Shown here piece by piece: positions 46,811 through 58,699 of a stretch of DNA of 64,000 bases (positions within the stretch are counted from its first letter, which is position 1; the number at the start of each line of letters is the position of its first letter). A program made the translations under genes and the position numbers. The notes below the pieces were generated by a model, which saw only the letters and a program-made list of their open reading frames with translations, did no database searches and was not told the DNA's origin. The DNA is from Plasmopara viticola (lineage: Eukaryota; Oomycota; Peronosporomycetes; Peronosporales; Peronosporaceae), in assembly GCA_001695595.3 (NCBI GenBank), contig MBPM02000040.1, positions 62,001 through 126,000 on the forward strand, in the 5' to 3' direction.

Positions 46811-47250
46811 CATCAATGCCTTTATTTACTCAAAGATTGGCTATTATTGCATTCCCATCTGCGATTAAGTTCCAAAGACTCTACCGCGGTCGAATGTCGA
46901 TCAATATATGCTTCTTGGTCTATAGATATATACCTTGAAATAACATCAGATACACCTTTTGACGACCTCATGACGGCTTTGGCTCTGACGCGAGCGTAGT
47001 GAAATTAACATGTTCTTTTACTTACTTTGAGCAGCTCAAACGTATTATAATGCTCAGTGATGCGTTCTTACTAGCAAAAGCGGGCAGCAAAAAATAGTAG
47101 CAGATTAACGATTTGTTGCATTTAAATGAATGGGGCGGTAGTAAGAGAAGTTGTACACGATGTGGTTTCGCGGCGGCTGTTGTGTTCACGATAGCTGATT
47201 AAGAAGACAAAGGTTATGCATCCATTAATGGCATCTGGTACGCATGAATT

Positions 47251-47315
47251 GGCCTTGCGATCTAGTGGTAAGATTCCTGCTTGTGCGAGACCCAAATTTG
47301 ATTCTCAGTGAGCCC
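47251..47315 (+). pseudogene. tRNA-Pro-derived pseudogene, internally deleted
   Basis: About 65 nt. GGCCTTGCGATCTAGTGGTA at the 5' end and a partial T-arm (ATTTGATTCTC); the anticodon region is shortened. Confidence 0.68.
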
Positions 47316-47480
47316 TTAATTTGCTTAAAGAGTTGCGTTTTGCAGACAAATCTGCGTTGTTTAAGCTACAATAACTCCGGTGCGGTCGATTGTCGACTTT
47401 TATATGCTCTAAGATTTGTAGGTGCATAGCTGAAAAACACTTCAGACCCGTTTAAGAATGTCGTCATGAGAACTCAATTA

Positions 47481-48637
47481 ATTAATCAAGTATAAGTAAA
47501 AAAAAAATTACATAGCGCACTGCTTTATGCTTCTTTTATGCGCTCTAGCATCGCTTCATATATGCATGGAAAAGCAGAAGAACGATAAATCACAAACAAA
47601 CTTTAATAGAAGCAATTTTACGAATCGCGTTCATTTGCGTCGAGCGCATTAGTGTGTCAATTGATTCCGCTTACATGAGTGTGTTCGATAGAAAGGAGGG
47701 TCTCCCCATGTTGCAATTCACTTTTTTCCTGCCTTTTTTTGCCGCTGCTTTAAGCGTCTTTTGAATGAGCTGATGCTTATTCTGCACTTGTCGTGCTGTC
47801 GGTTCTTCTTTCAGCAGCCTCTGATAGATCAATAAAGCATCGGCACAGTGCAGTCATCTCACCTCGCGAGCCTCAACCAAAAATCGTATAGACCAAATGT
47901 CGACAACAGTAGTGATGTTTTATAAACGAAAATCTCGGTGGCATGTCTTAAATGTTGGCCGCTTAAGGACTAGGAGGTGCTGCATCGTCGAAATTGATTG
48001 TAGAGTACGAGCCAACTCTGTTGATTCAACACATTTGATCAGCGAATTTGTCGATGATTCCACTCTGAAAGATGAAGAGCCACCAGAGCCTAAAGAACAT
48101 TTCGCAGAGCATTAACATATGCAAGCAGGTTAGATGGTTTAAGCGAGATTTAAACAATAAAGAACCTTACGAAAATATGTGGAACGATCAACGTAAGAAA
48201 CATGTGCTGCAGGCGGTCAAGACTTCTAGTGTTTGGAAATATTTTTCCGGCAAGCGTTGGAGATGGCTGCGCAATCACTTTCAGTCGCTGAGCATGCTTC
48301 CACAATGACTGAAAACAGCGACAAAGTCTTCTAAAACGCATTTTAGTTACAGATAACTGCTCCTTGACGATAAGATTTCAATAAAAGTTTCGTACGCTAT
48401 AGAGCAAGCAAGACAACATTGTGGCCCGACGCAGCGAAGTATTACATACGGCACATTTCCACATGCCAAACAAGATTCGAAACAAAGCTCCCGAGTGGCC
48501 ACACTGTTATCAACATCAGGTGATTTCTCTTTGCCACGAAAGCCACGAACATTACTTTGAATAGATAAGAAGTCAGAATGCTTCTTTCGTGTCGATGAGC
48601 TGGTGGCAGTCGTCTTGTAGAATTACTTTTTAATTTT
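47481..48637. other. Intergenic, no supported gene
   Basis: A 72-codon ATG-started frame at 47897-48115 (plus) and an overlapping frame at 48072-48308 have no recognisable domain. No repeat-unit match seen. Confidence 0.5.
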
Positions 48638-51600
48638 TTAAAGTACTTTCCAGACAAATAGATTCTTGTCCTTGGCGCCGATGGAGACCAATCTCGAGTC
48701 ATCACACGTAAAGGCAACATTTGCCACGTGGAGACTGTGGCCACGAAGTCTGTGGTACTCTGAGTGTTTGGTCAGACACGGTGTATTATACACTCGGATT
48801 TCACCTTTGTTAGTGGCTGCAACGAGTATTTCCTGTGTGTTTGCCTTTGCCAAAGCGTAAACACGTCCGCCTCGTTGATTAGCAAAATCCCACACGCCCT
48901 GGGAGTCCCAGGCAAACAAACATTTGTGCGAGGCCCAAGCAACATCAGCTGCACTAGCGGCTAAAGAAATGTGGCTTCCATCCATGGTGCTAACGTACAA
49001 TAGCTCGAACGCATCCGTTGATACTCTGACCATGCTACTATCCGCAGCAAAGTCCAGGCGAGTGGCGCAGCCACTGAGTTTGGAAAACTTAAAGCGTAGT
49101 GCAAAGTTATCCAGGATGGAGTAAAAGTACACACAGTGATCCGCTGATGCCAATGCCAGAAGTGTCAGGTCGGGCGAAAATGTAATATCTAATGCACTGA
49201 GCTTGCTATCTCGTCCTTCGTGCAGCACGTTGAGCGTCTGGCTGTCAAGCACAGCGAACGCACCGTCTTTATGGCTCGTAATGTTTGCTCGAGATCCACC
49301 GAAGCCTACAGCGAGCCACTTGCCGTCTGGAGAAAAGGCCACGCTCTGGAGCGCTCCATCCAAAAAAGCTTTTGCAACCACGCAACGTTTTTTAAGATGC
49401 CATAGACGTACCGTGGTATCGCCTCCAGCCGTAACGACCAGCTCGGGGCGTAGCGGGTGCACTGCGAGACCGTAAAGCTGGAGTGTGCGGTCAAAATGAC
49501 CTTCAGACACGAGGATAGCGCTGCCTGTGAGACGAGATAGCTCCAGCAACTCTGCACGTTTCGTAACAATCAGCAATCGATCTTCCGCTACATCCCAGCA
49601 AATCGAGCGCACACATGCGTGATGCGGCGCTGGGTGGCACCGGGCAAGGTCAAAATCCGCTAACGGCACCAGCGTATTACGAGCCCAGAGCTTGACGTGT
49701 CCGTCGCGACCTCCCGTCGCACAGCCTGACAACGTCGCATGAATGGCGTAAACGCTACCGGAATGAGCAGGAATCACTCGAGCAACAGCACAGGCCTGCC
49801 AAACGTACAAATGACCTACAGTATTACCAGTGACGATAAATCCACACATTGAAGCCCCGCAAAGAACTGTTTGTCGCTGCGTTTGAGGACGGAAGGTCCC
49901 GTCCCGTGCTGTGAGCGTGGGTGGCGTCATTTTCCAGAAGGTTACGTGATCTTCTCCACCAGAGACCAAATGATAACCTTCTGCACTGTGCGGGTCTTCA
50001 ATAAAGCAGATGAAGAACACAGCAAGGCGCGTCGCGCGGGAGCTAGCGAAAAGAGCACCGTCAAACCATTCTCCAGAAGCTGATCGGTACACTGCCACAG
50101 AATGAAACTCGTCTTGACCAACAGCCGCTAGAAGCTTTCTGTCGAGCAAATTAAAGCAGACAGCACTTATTGCATTGCAATGGAAAGCGCTGAGCTTGAC
50201 GATGCGCGTGCAAGTCGCAGGTTCCCAGACGTGAATGAGAGGCCTCTCACGTGAAGAGCTTTGAGCACAGGTCTCCCCGGTTGCCACGAACCCACCACAT
50301 GATGATGTTGCCAGACACTTGATAGGATGCATATGCCCGCGGTAGAACTGCTGGCGATGTTCTCGGCGATCATAACTCACGCCGACACATCCAGCTGGGT
50401 AAACAATCCGTTTTAATCGTGCGTACACAGCATTCTGTCGAGAGTCATGAGCACTCAGTCCAAACACATGTTCGAGCTCAAACGATCGGCGTCTTGCCGC
50501 GTTGTCAGCTTCACTTGGCTCTTCCATAGCATTTGACGGCCGTGTGATGACTTCTAAGAACGGCTTTTCTTCGCTCTGGGCTTCCTCGCCATCACCCACG
50601 GTTTCCTCGACCATAAAACGTCCTTCAGCGTCCACATCAGGATCGTCTTCAGAATCTCCTGCCATGCTCGCGGTTTTGCTCCATGCGTCATCTAAGCATC
50701 TAACAGCGCCATCTATTCGTCGCCATTGCAGCATACAGCGATCGTACCGACCAATGCTGATACAACCTGCTCCACCAACTTCCAAAAAACATAAATTGGC
50801 AATCGAACCACTGTGTCCATAATACGTCTTAGCCGCAGCTTTCTGTGCAAAAGCCGGATACTTGAATAACCTTATTGTTCCATGAGAATCGCCAGCCGCA
50901 AGAAGTGCACCGGTGCCAGAATAAGGGGCATTGGATTCTGAGCATGCACAACTTGTGACTTTTCCGATAGTTTCGTTCGCTTCTATAGGGGCCACTGGCC
51001 AGACACCCTGGTTTGACCAATTGTAAATGGTACTGCATGTATTCCAAATACAATCGCGAAGCGCTGTCGCTCTGGCTATGTGAGAACCAGTAGTGACATC
51101 GGCAAAAAGCAGTTCAAAGCCTTTGCAGTTACTGCGCAAGTACTGCGAGTCACTAGAAATGTCGAGATGAGTGATAGGTGCCTTGTGTTTCGAAAATACC
51201 GCACGTTTCGTATAATTACTCGGTACGTCGTAAATGTACACGGAGCCATCAAAGGCACCACACAAGAGAGACTGCCCGTCAGAAGAAAAACGCAAGACGG
51301 TCACCGATTGCTTCGTGTCGCGAGTCTCATACACGAGCTTCACACTTTGCCCACGCTCTTCAAATACCAACAGCGTACCATCTTTCTTGTGGCTTTGTCC
51401 AACGCCGTCGGTGCCCAGCCCCACGGCAATAAAGTCACCGTCCGGAGAATAGGCACAAGCGCGGCTACTTGTCTCGAGTTTACTCGTAAGTATCAAACAA
51501 TGACGCGTCAAATCCCACACACGAAGCACAGCGTCGTCTCCAGTTGTGCACCCTCGAGCTTTTTTGAGACAGACACTGAGTCCATGCAGTTCACCGCGAG

Positions 51601-54600
51601 CGTGAGTCTCTACAGATGAGACTGACGTTCCGTCGGGCAACTTGAAATTTATTGGAGTGCCACCACGAAGCGAAAGTAGATGAATGCTGCAGCCTCTTGT
51701 ACCCACAAGTAGCAGTTCTCGAGCATTATCCCAAAAGACACTATGGATTGCATGCTGTGCAGAATTAAAGTCGCCAAACTCGACCAAACACTCCAAATTA
51801 GCGTTCCAAACCTTCACTGAACCGTCTTGACTACCACTAACAATGCCACTAGCGATCCCAGATGAAGTGCACAACGCTGTTACGCCTTGTTTGTGTGCTG
51901 GTACAATGCTAGATAGCTCAATTCCTTTGAAGCGAAATAAATCACCGCTGACGGTGCCTGCAATGGCATCGTTACCAATATAGGCTACACTTAGGAACGA
52001 TGGAGTGACGCTTTCTCGACTAAGCTTACGTCCAAGAAAAGCGTCTTTCTTGATAAGTGTCTGCCCTGCTCCGAGGCGCCAAAAGGTTACAGACTTGACA
52101 CCCACAGTCGCAACGACAATAGGAGGATTTGAAATTTCTGAGTCATCCTGTGAAACACGCTTTGTGACCGCTTCTTGTTGAAAACTTAGTCCAAGAATGC
52201 GACCAATAGATGACGTACTCGTATGAGCAAGCATTTCCCCGCTGCGCCAGTCGTAGAGTGCGAGTGAGTTTCGATTATCCAGTCCAACGCTTGCCAATAA
52301 GTTGCCAGCCGCATTAAAACGCAATTCGGCTATTCCGTGGCGATGAAAGCCACGCAGGGATCTAATGACTTCAAGCGAGTCGATTCGCCAGATATGGATG
52401 ACGGGGAGACGCCCCATCTGTCCAGACGCTGCAATCTCTTGGGCATTGCTAGCTTTACCACGAAAGCCGAAGTGCGTGGTGAGACTTGTAACTTCGTCCG
52501 TGTGATTCTTGAAATGACGTTGCAGCCAAAGCTTTGTATCCAGAATCACAACAAAGTTCGCAGCCGGATACACAATTAAGCTCGTGGCACGTGTAAGGAA
52601 CAAATTATTGCGAACGTCATGGCAGCGATACCCATAAACCCATTCCAATTCTAGACTGTCACTGGGTACAGTCAGAAGCTGCAAATTGGCTTCGCTTGGT
52701 GCCTCCGTAGGCGGCACACTACTACTCATCCATGGTTTTTCAGATACGATTGATGCATTTAATGGGTCGTTCGCATCCTCTTGTTCGTGGCCGCGCGTCG
52801 GATCTTGCTGTCGCTCTGCGAAAAGCTTAAACGGAAAGTCCTCCACAGATGCTTCATCATGAAAAAACCGTTTATCATTTAGATTTTCTTCAGGCTTGTC
52901 ATAATTACCTATCGCGTCATTTGTGTCGGCGTTCGCACCGTCAGGATCAATTACCTCACGCTCAACGCGCCACTGAAAGATACAGCGTTCGTCGCGTGCA
53001 CAGGAGACGACATAGCTTCCGTCTGCAGTAAAACAGACGGCTGAGATGGGACTAGCCGCTCCACACGCCACTTGACTAAGTGACTTTGGATTCACACATG
53101 GATACCGAAAGAGATGCAAAGAGCCAAGCGTGTCTCCTGTCACAAGTAGTTGTGTCTCCGCAACAGAGGAGCAATCGACGGCAGAGATCTCGTACGCCTG
53201 CAATGTCCGTGGTGGCCACGCACCTCGGACGCTCCACCTGTACGGACACGAACACGTCAGCCATTCAACATCCTGCACCGTCGCTAATCGTGTGATCTCA
53301 ACACCTGACGAGCTCTCAAAAACGACAATCTCGCCTAGATTCCGAGCGTTTGCCAAAATGTGTTCGCCCGTTGTTGAGATATCGAACGTGCTGAGGACGG
53401 CACCAGCATCACGAGCACGACATTTGCCTTTGGACGCCCAATCTTCCGTGTGGTACAAGTAGATGCAGTTGTCGTTCGACCCAACAGCCAGTGTCAGTCC
53501 GTCTTCTGAAAAACGCAAAGTCTTTATCGCTCGCTTAGAGTCTCTTGTCTCAAATTTTACTGTCAGTGACGACTCTTTCAGTACCGCAAACGCGCCGTGC
53601 TTGGTCGAATTAAAAAGCTTCGGCTGCGGTCGTTGTCGCCAGGCCATTGATTTCTGGTTGAACGTCTCCGCAATCTCGTCCTCTTCGTCAATGCCTTGGC
53701 CAACAACAATTGTAGTGCCATCCGGAGAGTATGCACAGGCTCGAGCGGGTGCTTCCAAAGCAGTGGCACGAAGCTGGCGATGCATTGTAAGGTCCCACAC
53801 ACGCACGGTGTAATCGTCCCCCACCGAGCAGCATTCACGTCGCAGCGGATGTGCAGCAAGTCCATGAAGCTGGAAAGTCGAATGCCCACACACTACAGGA
53901 CCGAAGTGTAAGTTTGCACCATCATTCGACGAGATTTCAAAGATCTCTGCGCCTGCGGTAGCGATCAACAGCTTTGCGCCACTATCTGGAGAAGCCGCCA
54001 TACTACGCACATGAGGTGCAGAACTGCCAAGCGCCCTTAAATCGAACTGCGCACCAGGTTCCAACTGCCGATTCCACACTCGAACTTTGCCATCATTTCC
54101 ACCACTGAGCACTTCATCACTGAAGACATAAAGAGCCGTCACGGCGGTTGCGTGTGCATACAGTACACGCACGCAATTGCGTCCTTCGAATAACAATAGT
54201 TGTCCCCGTGCAGTGCCAGCGATTAAAGCCGAATCACTGGGTACAACAGCTAAACTGAGTATGGTCTGGACTTTAGTTTTGCGTCCGAAGATGCCTGGAC
54301 GTCGTTCATAGGCCGCGTGCGGACCAAAGTACCGCGCATTGGGCTCTTGTGTCCAAAAGAACAAATGGCGTCGCCCAGCCGTGACAAATTGAGACTGAGC
54401 GGACGGTCCAGGCACGACTGTAAGCGCGTGCACGGGCCCATGACCTCCACGTCCTGCGAAAATGAGCGCCGCCGGCTTGCTCCAGTCTGCAACGTTTGTC
54501 GTGTCGCCGTCTGCCTTAGGAGCCACTGCTTTGTCCCATTGGTAAAGCGCTACGCAGTGAAATTCATCTTGACCGACTGTTACCAGTGTCCGTCCAGATG

Positions 54601-55963
54601 GCATCCATGCCAATTGCGATATACCTCGTCGATGAAATCCACGAATGACGCTCAGTACACTGTCGCCACCCCCACCTCCACTTTCACTTAAAGATTTTGT
54701 CGACCAAATAACAATCTTTGGCTCTAGCGCAGCTTCACCTGTAGCAATGACGCAGCGATCGATCGGATGAGGACTAATCGTCTGTACAAGTCCCGAATGA
54801 TAGCAAGCAAATCGCTGGCGGTGGCCGATCATATCGTACACGACAACGACACTGCCTGCAGCATAAATTGCTTCAGCTGGTGTTGCGTAATGAACAATGT
54901 TTCGTACATCGCTATTAAAGCCATAGATCCATTCAAGCTCCAGACTGGCTGCCGGCATTCGGGAATCAATCCTAGGAGGTGCACTGGGCACCATATTCGC
55001 TACTGCCAATTGCCATGGACTCTCTTTACACTCCGGTACTGCTGCGGCATCTGATAAATTGACGTCTCTGTTCTCCGCTGAGTCTTCGTCGTCCAGAGCA
55101 AAAGGTACCAACATATCTGCAACGGCTTCCCACTCTGTCTCATATTCGTCTCCATCCTGTCCATCAACCATTTCGTCTGGAGAGTCAAAGTAATCGACCC
55201 AGGACGTCACTTCGGGGGTCGTATAAGCAAAGTCCTGGAATTCAAGCAAGGATAAAAATGCATCTTCTTCAGCCTTTTGAGCCTTTTGAAAAGCCAAACG
55301 TGCCAAGTTTTCAAGCACAAGCTCCGTGGGACACAAAAGACCTTTACAAAGTTTGCATAGCCCTGTGAGCGTCGACTTGAAAGCCAGGGTCAGCTCATCG
55401 AGTGACAACTTCCCCGTCTCATTAAAGTCGTAGCAATTGTACACAACTATAGCGAATTAGTCTTCGCCGGACATCAATTCGATAGCAAAACACAAGCAAC
55501 GTACACGTTAATTTTTGGGGAATGGACATGGCTGACATCATGGCCATTGTACCCAAGAACTCGAGCGCGTCGACTAGACCATTCTTGAGTACAGAAAGTA
55601 ACAAGAAGACACCACAAGATCAGATCCAACCGTGGCAAATTATTAACGTCGACCTTAACAACCTCGTCCGTGTCCAGCGCGGTAAAGAGGGCGACACTTA
55701 GCTGATCAATTTCGGTGCGCGCATGAATGTTGAGCGACTCCTGCATGGAACGGCAGATCTCCACGAGCTCGTCTTGGTTTAGGCCAAAGCCCTCTGCCAC
55801 ATCGTTAAAGCTCTCCCAGAGTTTATTCACGTCCCGCTCGGAGGCTAATTGCAGCACTTGCCGAGTGAAAATCGCCGCTGGGTGCAAAGGTTAGTTTTTG
55901 CTTACCATTAAGGAAGGAATTTGTTGTCTTCAAGTACGTCGCCTTGCCTTGTAATTGACCCAT
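48638..55963 (-). CDS. EF-hand, triple EMAP-like (HELP/WD40) protein
   Basis: Proposed four-exon model on minus: 55963-55906, 55877-55663, 55583-55505 and 55446-48638, joining in frame to 2386 residues. Residues 20-140 hold EF-hands: a weak one near 45-56, then DTDENGLVDALE (88-99) and DFNETGKLSLDE (124-135), both good calcium loops. Three EMAP modules follow, each opening with a HELP-like motif: LELEWIYG (~285), LELEWVYG (~1048) and FELEHVFG (~1772), each followed by WD40 repeats with VRVWD, VKVWN and VRLWH-type ends. Three tandem modules are the layout of animal EML5/EML6, microtubule-binding proteins; the EF-hands suggest calcium control. Intron 2 splits EF-hand 2, and splicing restores a perfect loop, which supports the model. 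Intron 1 is only 28 nt. The start MGQLQGK could be myristoylated. Stop TAA at 48638-48640. Confidence 0.88.
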
Positions 55964-57882
55964 GATCGCGATCTTAAAAGGTTGAGTGCAATAATGTACT
56001 TCTTTTGTCCGGGACTTTAGATCGTTCCCATGTGGTAGAATATATTGTACAGTAAAAGGTGGTCTAAAATTAGAATCTAGCAAAAAAAATCATTTAATCA
56101 TGCCAAATTCGAACAACATTTGAAGCCCAGGCAACTCCATCTTTATGCTTAACACCATTGATTCAGCCGGCCTTGTTTTAGATCGATTGTACAAAACTTC
56201 AACCAAAACGTATTTGCAACAATTGATTGTTGTTTTCGTATTGCTGAATCACTATTCAGATAATACTGTTCTTTACTATATGGCAATCTTGTGACAACTT
56301 CGCCTGCTGCGAACGTGTTGCAATCCATCAAGAACTTAATGAATTGCAATTTCTTCATGCCGGAATCGCGGATGACTGCAACAAAACGGTTAGCAATAGC
56401 TTGCCGAGCTAAGCCAGCAGCTTGATTCGTTGTCTCAATAGAACGTATAAGACCATTACAACAGATACTGGATGCGCTACGATTGCGTAATTTGTCATGC
56501 AACACAGTTATTATTTATAGCACAATTACTATTATCTGCCACGTCCGAGGTTTGACGATATGCTTCTACTTTCGAAATCGAAAAATCCCAGGATCTTTTT
56601 TCGATAACGCCATATACATGCTTATTTAGCATCATGGTTTGACCCGGCTTTCTTTGTTTTTGCATGCGTAAATAATTATTCAAAAATATTTTCTATGGCA
56701 AAAATTCCTATTTGGTATTGTGCTTGACTTATTGCTGCATTACTGTCAAACTTTATTACTTTTTTTAGCTATCTCGAATTTGTGTTGCGATCGTTGTGCG
56801 ATCAAATAGTGATGGAATATTGATTGTACAGTTCGATACGCTCTATAATTCTTCACACCTAGCAATAGCGGGTGACTGTAGAAAATAGCTATCAATTGCT
56901 TGTCATTCCGTGCTGGTAGCTTAGCTCTTTGCTACAATAAATCGAAGAAGGCCATTGCAAAGATTGTTACAAGCTGTGCTGTCATGCATCGCACATTTAT
57001 TCTGCAAAATATGCTCTCGAACAATTAGTGAAGTCTTATACGTCTGAGCTTACGTGTATATAATAGTGTGATGCTTGGTTCGGGTGCAATTAATTTCGGG
57101 TACCATGATCGGCTTTCCACGCCGATATATGCTGCTCTAGCCGGCGTTCTTCGCATTCGCATAAGCAAAAATCAGAATCTAGAAACTGTTTCGGTCGACC
57201 ATCGTCTTTGGTATAACGATTGACTTTTTGATGCTATACTATCAAAGATACGTCAAAGATTAATTCCAAGCAATCCCATGACGGCTTCGGCGCACCGTGA
57301 TCGTACAAACAAAATAAATATATTCAGTTCAGAAATGTCTTCAAACCTAGGAAAAGCTGGCGGTTGCTGTAAGACAGACATTTGTTACAGTAAATCGTAT
57401 GAGACCATTGATGTGCGGCTGCCACTGCGTCTGCTCCGTCAAAGTTTTCCTTGCGATCTTGTTGTAAATTAATTGTTCATGTATCTCAAGTACATTGTGC
57501 AGTGAGAGCAAAAATTAGCACAACTACGATCTGATTCTATTTTGATAACTTGCGATCCCAGGGTTGATAACCGGTAACGCCTTCGGCATCAAGCCGGCTT
57601 TCTTGGGGTCGTATGAACCAATTCTTCATGAAAAAATTGACTAGTGACGGTTGACTATCGTTCTTGACTTGATTCTCGACTCATTGTCTCATCACTGATC
57701 AAAGAATGTTGTACTTTGCTTCTTAGCTATTTTTATACGGCTTCAGCTTATTGCAACCGTAGTGCAATCTTGATTCTCGTAAAATTATATGGATAAAAGT
57801 AGCTTGATTGGTTTTAATGAACCCGTCTGTTCTTCTTCACACCGCCACTTTCGCCTTATCTCACAAATCCCGTCGTCTTATC
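55964..57882. other. Intergenic region with weak repeat relics
   Basis: Holds the EMAP-like gene's upstream region. A 118-codon frame on minus (56149-56505) lacks an early ATG and any known motif. Diverged pieces of the tRNA-Pro unit appear at about 56860-57480. Confidence 0.5.
56860..57480 (+). repeat. Very diverged relic of the fossil tRNA-Pro unit
   Basis: CCCATGACGGCTTCGGC near 57276 resembles CTCATGACGGCTTTGGC near 46968. GACCATCGTCTTTGGTAT near 57198 resembles TGTCGACTTTGGTATGC near 46385. CCTTGCGATCTTGTTGTAAA near 57449 resembles the tRNA-like 5' end at 47253. Similarity is partial and was judged by eye. Confidence 0.4.
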
Positions 57883-58179
57883 TTAGAAAGATAATTCGCC
57901 ACCCATCACTAGAAATCGCACACGTTCATCCGTTGTTACGTCTTCAAGTGCATCCAAAATGCCTCGTAGACGTGTCTCGTATCGTCCCGAATCATCCAGG
58001 TTTTCAGCAGCAGTAACGAGGGACACGACACTTCCTCGATGCAGTAGCTCAATAGTCAGTAGAACTTCTCGTAAGCTTTTGCTGATGATGTCGCCATCTT
58101 CGTAGATCTTGGCATCGACATGAATGTCACAAGCTTCAGTTTGCCGGCGATGGCATTTGTAGTCGCAATTTGAAAACAT
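57883..58179 (-). CDS. Hypothetical 98-residue protein
   Basis: ATG-started frame, MFSNCDYKCHRRQTEACD at the N-terminus, followed by a stretch rich in Asp, Glu and Arg with amphipathic helices (KSLREVLLTIELLHRGSVVS, ETRLRGILDALEDV). No domain recognised. It may be a first exon: its end is not anchored by any family, and a downstream exon cannot be excluded. Divergently placed 520 bp from DRC9, so the two could share a promoter region. Its helical composition is more protein-like than other small frames nearby. Confidence 0.45.
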   Translation of the reverse strand: MFSNCDYKCHRRQTEACDIHVDAKIYEDGDIISKSLREVLLTIELLHRGSVVSLVTAAENLDDSGRYETRLRGILDALEDVTTDERVRFLVMGGELSF

Positions 58180-58699
58180 GACGCGCCTTTTTAGACGTAA
58201 GTCTAAACGTTTACGCGCCGAAAGTTTCGTGCTTACACCGTACCTAGGTGCGGTGCTTTTGAGATCCAGCGGTAGTAATAACTTTTAGCGCTGAGGCAGG
58301 AACTCCTTCAGGCGACTGCTTTGACTTTTTTGCGTTCTCGGCAATACGCTCACTTAGAAAAACGAAAAACCTCAAGCACTGAAACACGCGTACCTTGTCG
58401 ATAACCCCCAGGCGACGTGATCCACGGGCGCAAGAGTACTCCTGCTCTTTGAGTAATATTGCTGTAGCTAGTTTTGACGAAAAAGTACAATGATTGGCTT
58501 GGTGTCATTCTTAGAATTGCGTGCGAAAGGCAATTCGAACATCCGAGTTCCATAACATTGCTCGAGTTGCCGTATTGTGCGCTACAATACGCCTACTTGC
58601 TATTAGTGTTCAATCTTTTATCTCTTTTCAAAATGTTTCCGGCTACTATTTTAAGACAGCAATTATCAAACGACGCAAAGATTTTTTTCATAGGGCAGG
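58180..58699. other. Divergent intergenic region upstream of DRC9
   Basis: 520 bp between two outward-facing frames, presumably holding promoters for both. No other feature seen apart from the Inr-like site below. Confidence 0.45.
58609..58616 (+). promoter_or_regulatory. Possible oomycete initiator (Inr)
   Basis: TTCAATCT fits the oomycete Inr core YTCANTYY, followed by a pyrimidine run, about 85 bp before the DRC9 ATG. The motif is short enough to occur by chance. Confidence 0.3.

Larger units (their letters stand above)
45660..47480 (+). repeat. Fossil inverted array of the tRNA-Pro repeat
   Basis: Four tRNA-Pro-like sequences on plus, spaced 516, 506 and 511 bp, opposite in orientation to the main array. 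Spacers share diverged blocks with the reverse complement of the main spacer, for example CAGTCACT..CTGTTGCAAT, then GAAGTAGTAC, a GATGTG core and GCGGC. Each tRNA is preceded by a GGTACGCATGA-like leader, and the first three are followed by CATCAATGC. Confidence 0.8.

Noticed and set aside
47897..48308. Two overlapping small plus-strand frames, one with a TSSVWKYF motif loosely like a BED zinc finger
   Set aside because: Too short, no zinc ligands, and frames overlap; insufficient to call a transposase fragment.
48638..55054. Many 60-179-codon frames on plus and in other minus frames across 48.6-55.1 kb
   Set aside because: They are shadows of the long EMAP-like reading frame.
56149..56505. 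118-codon minus-strand frame
   Set aside because: Starts at GTG with no early ATG, has no recognisable domain, and no splice context was convincing.
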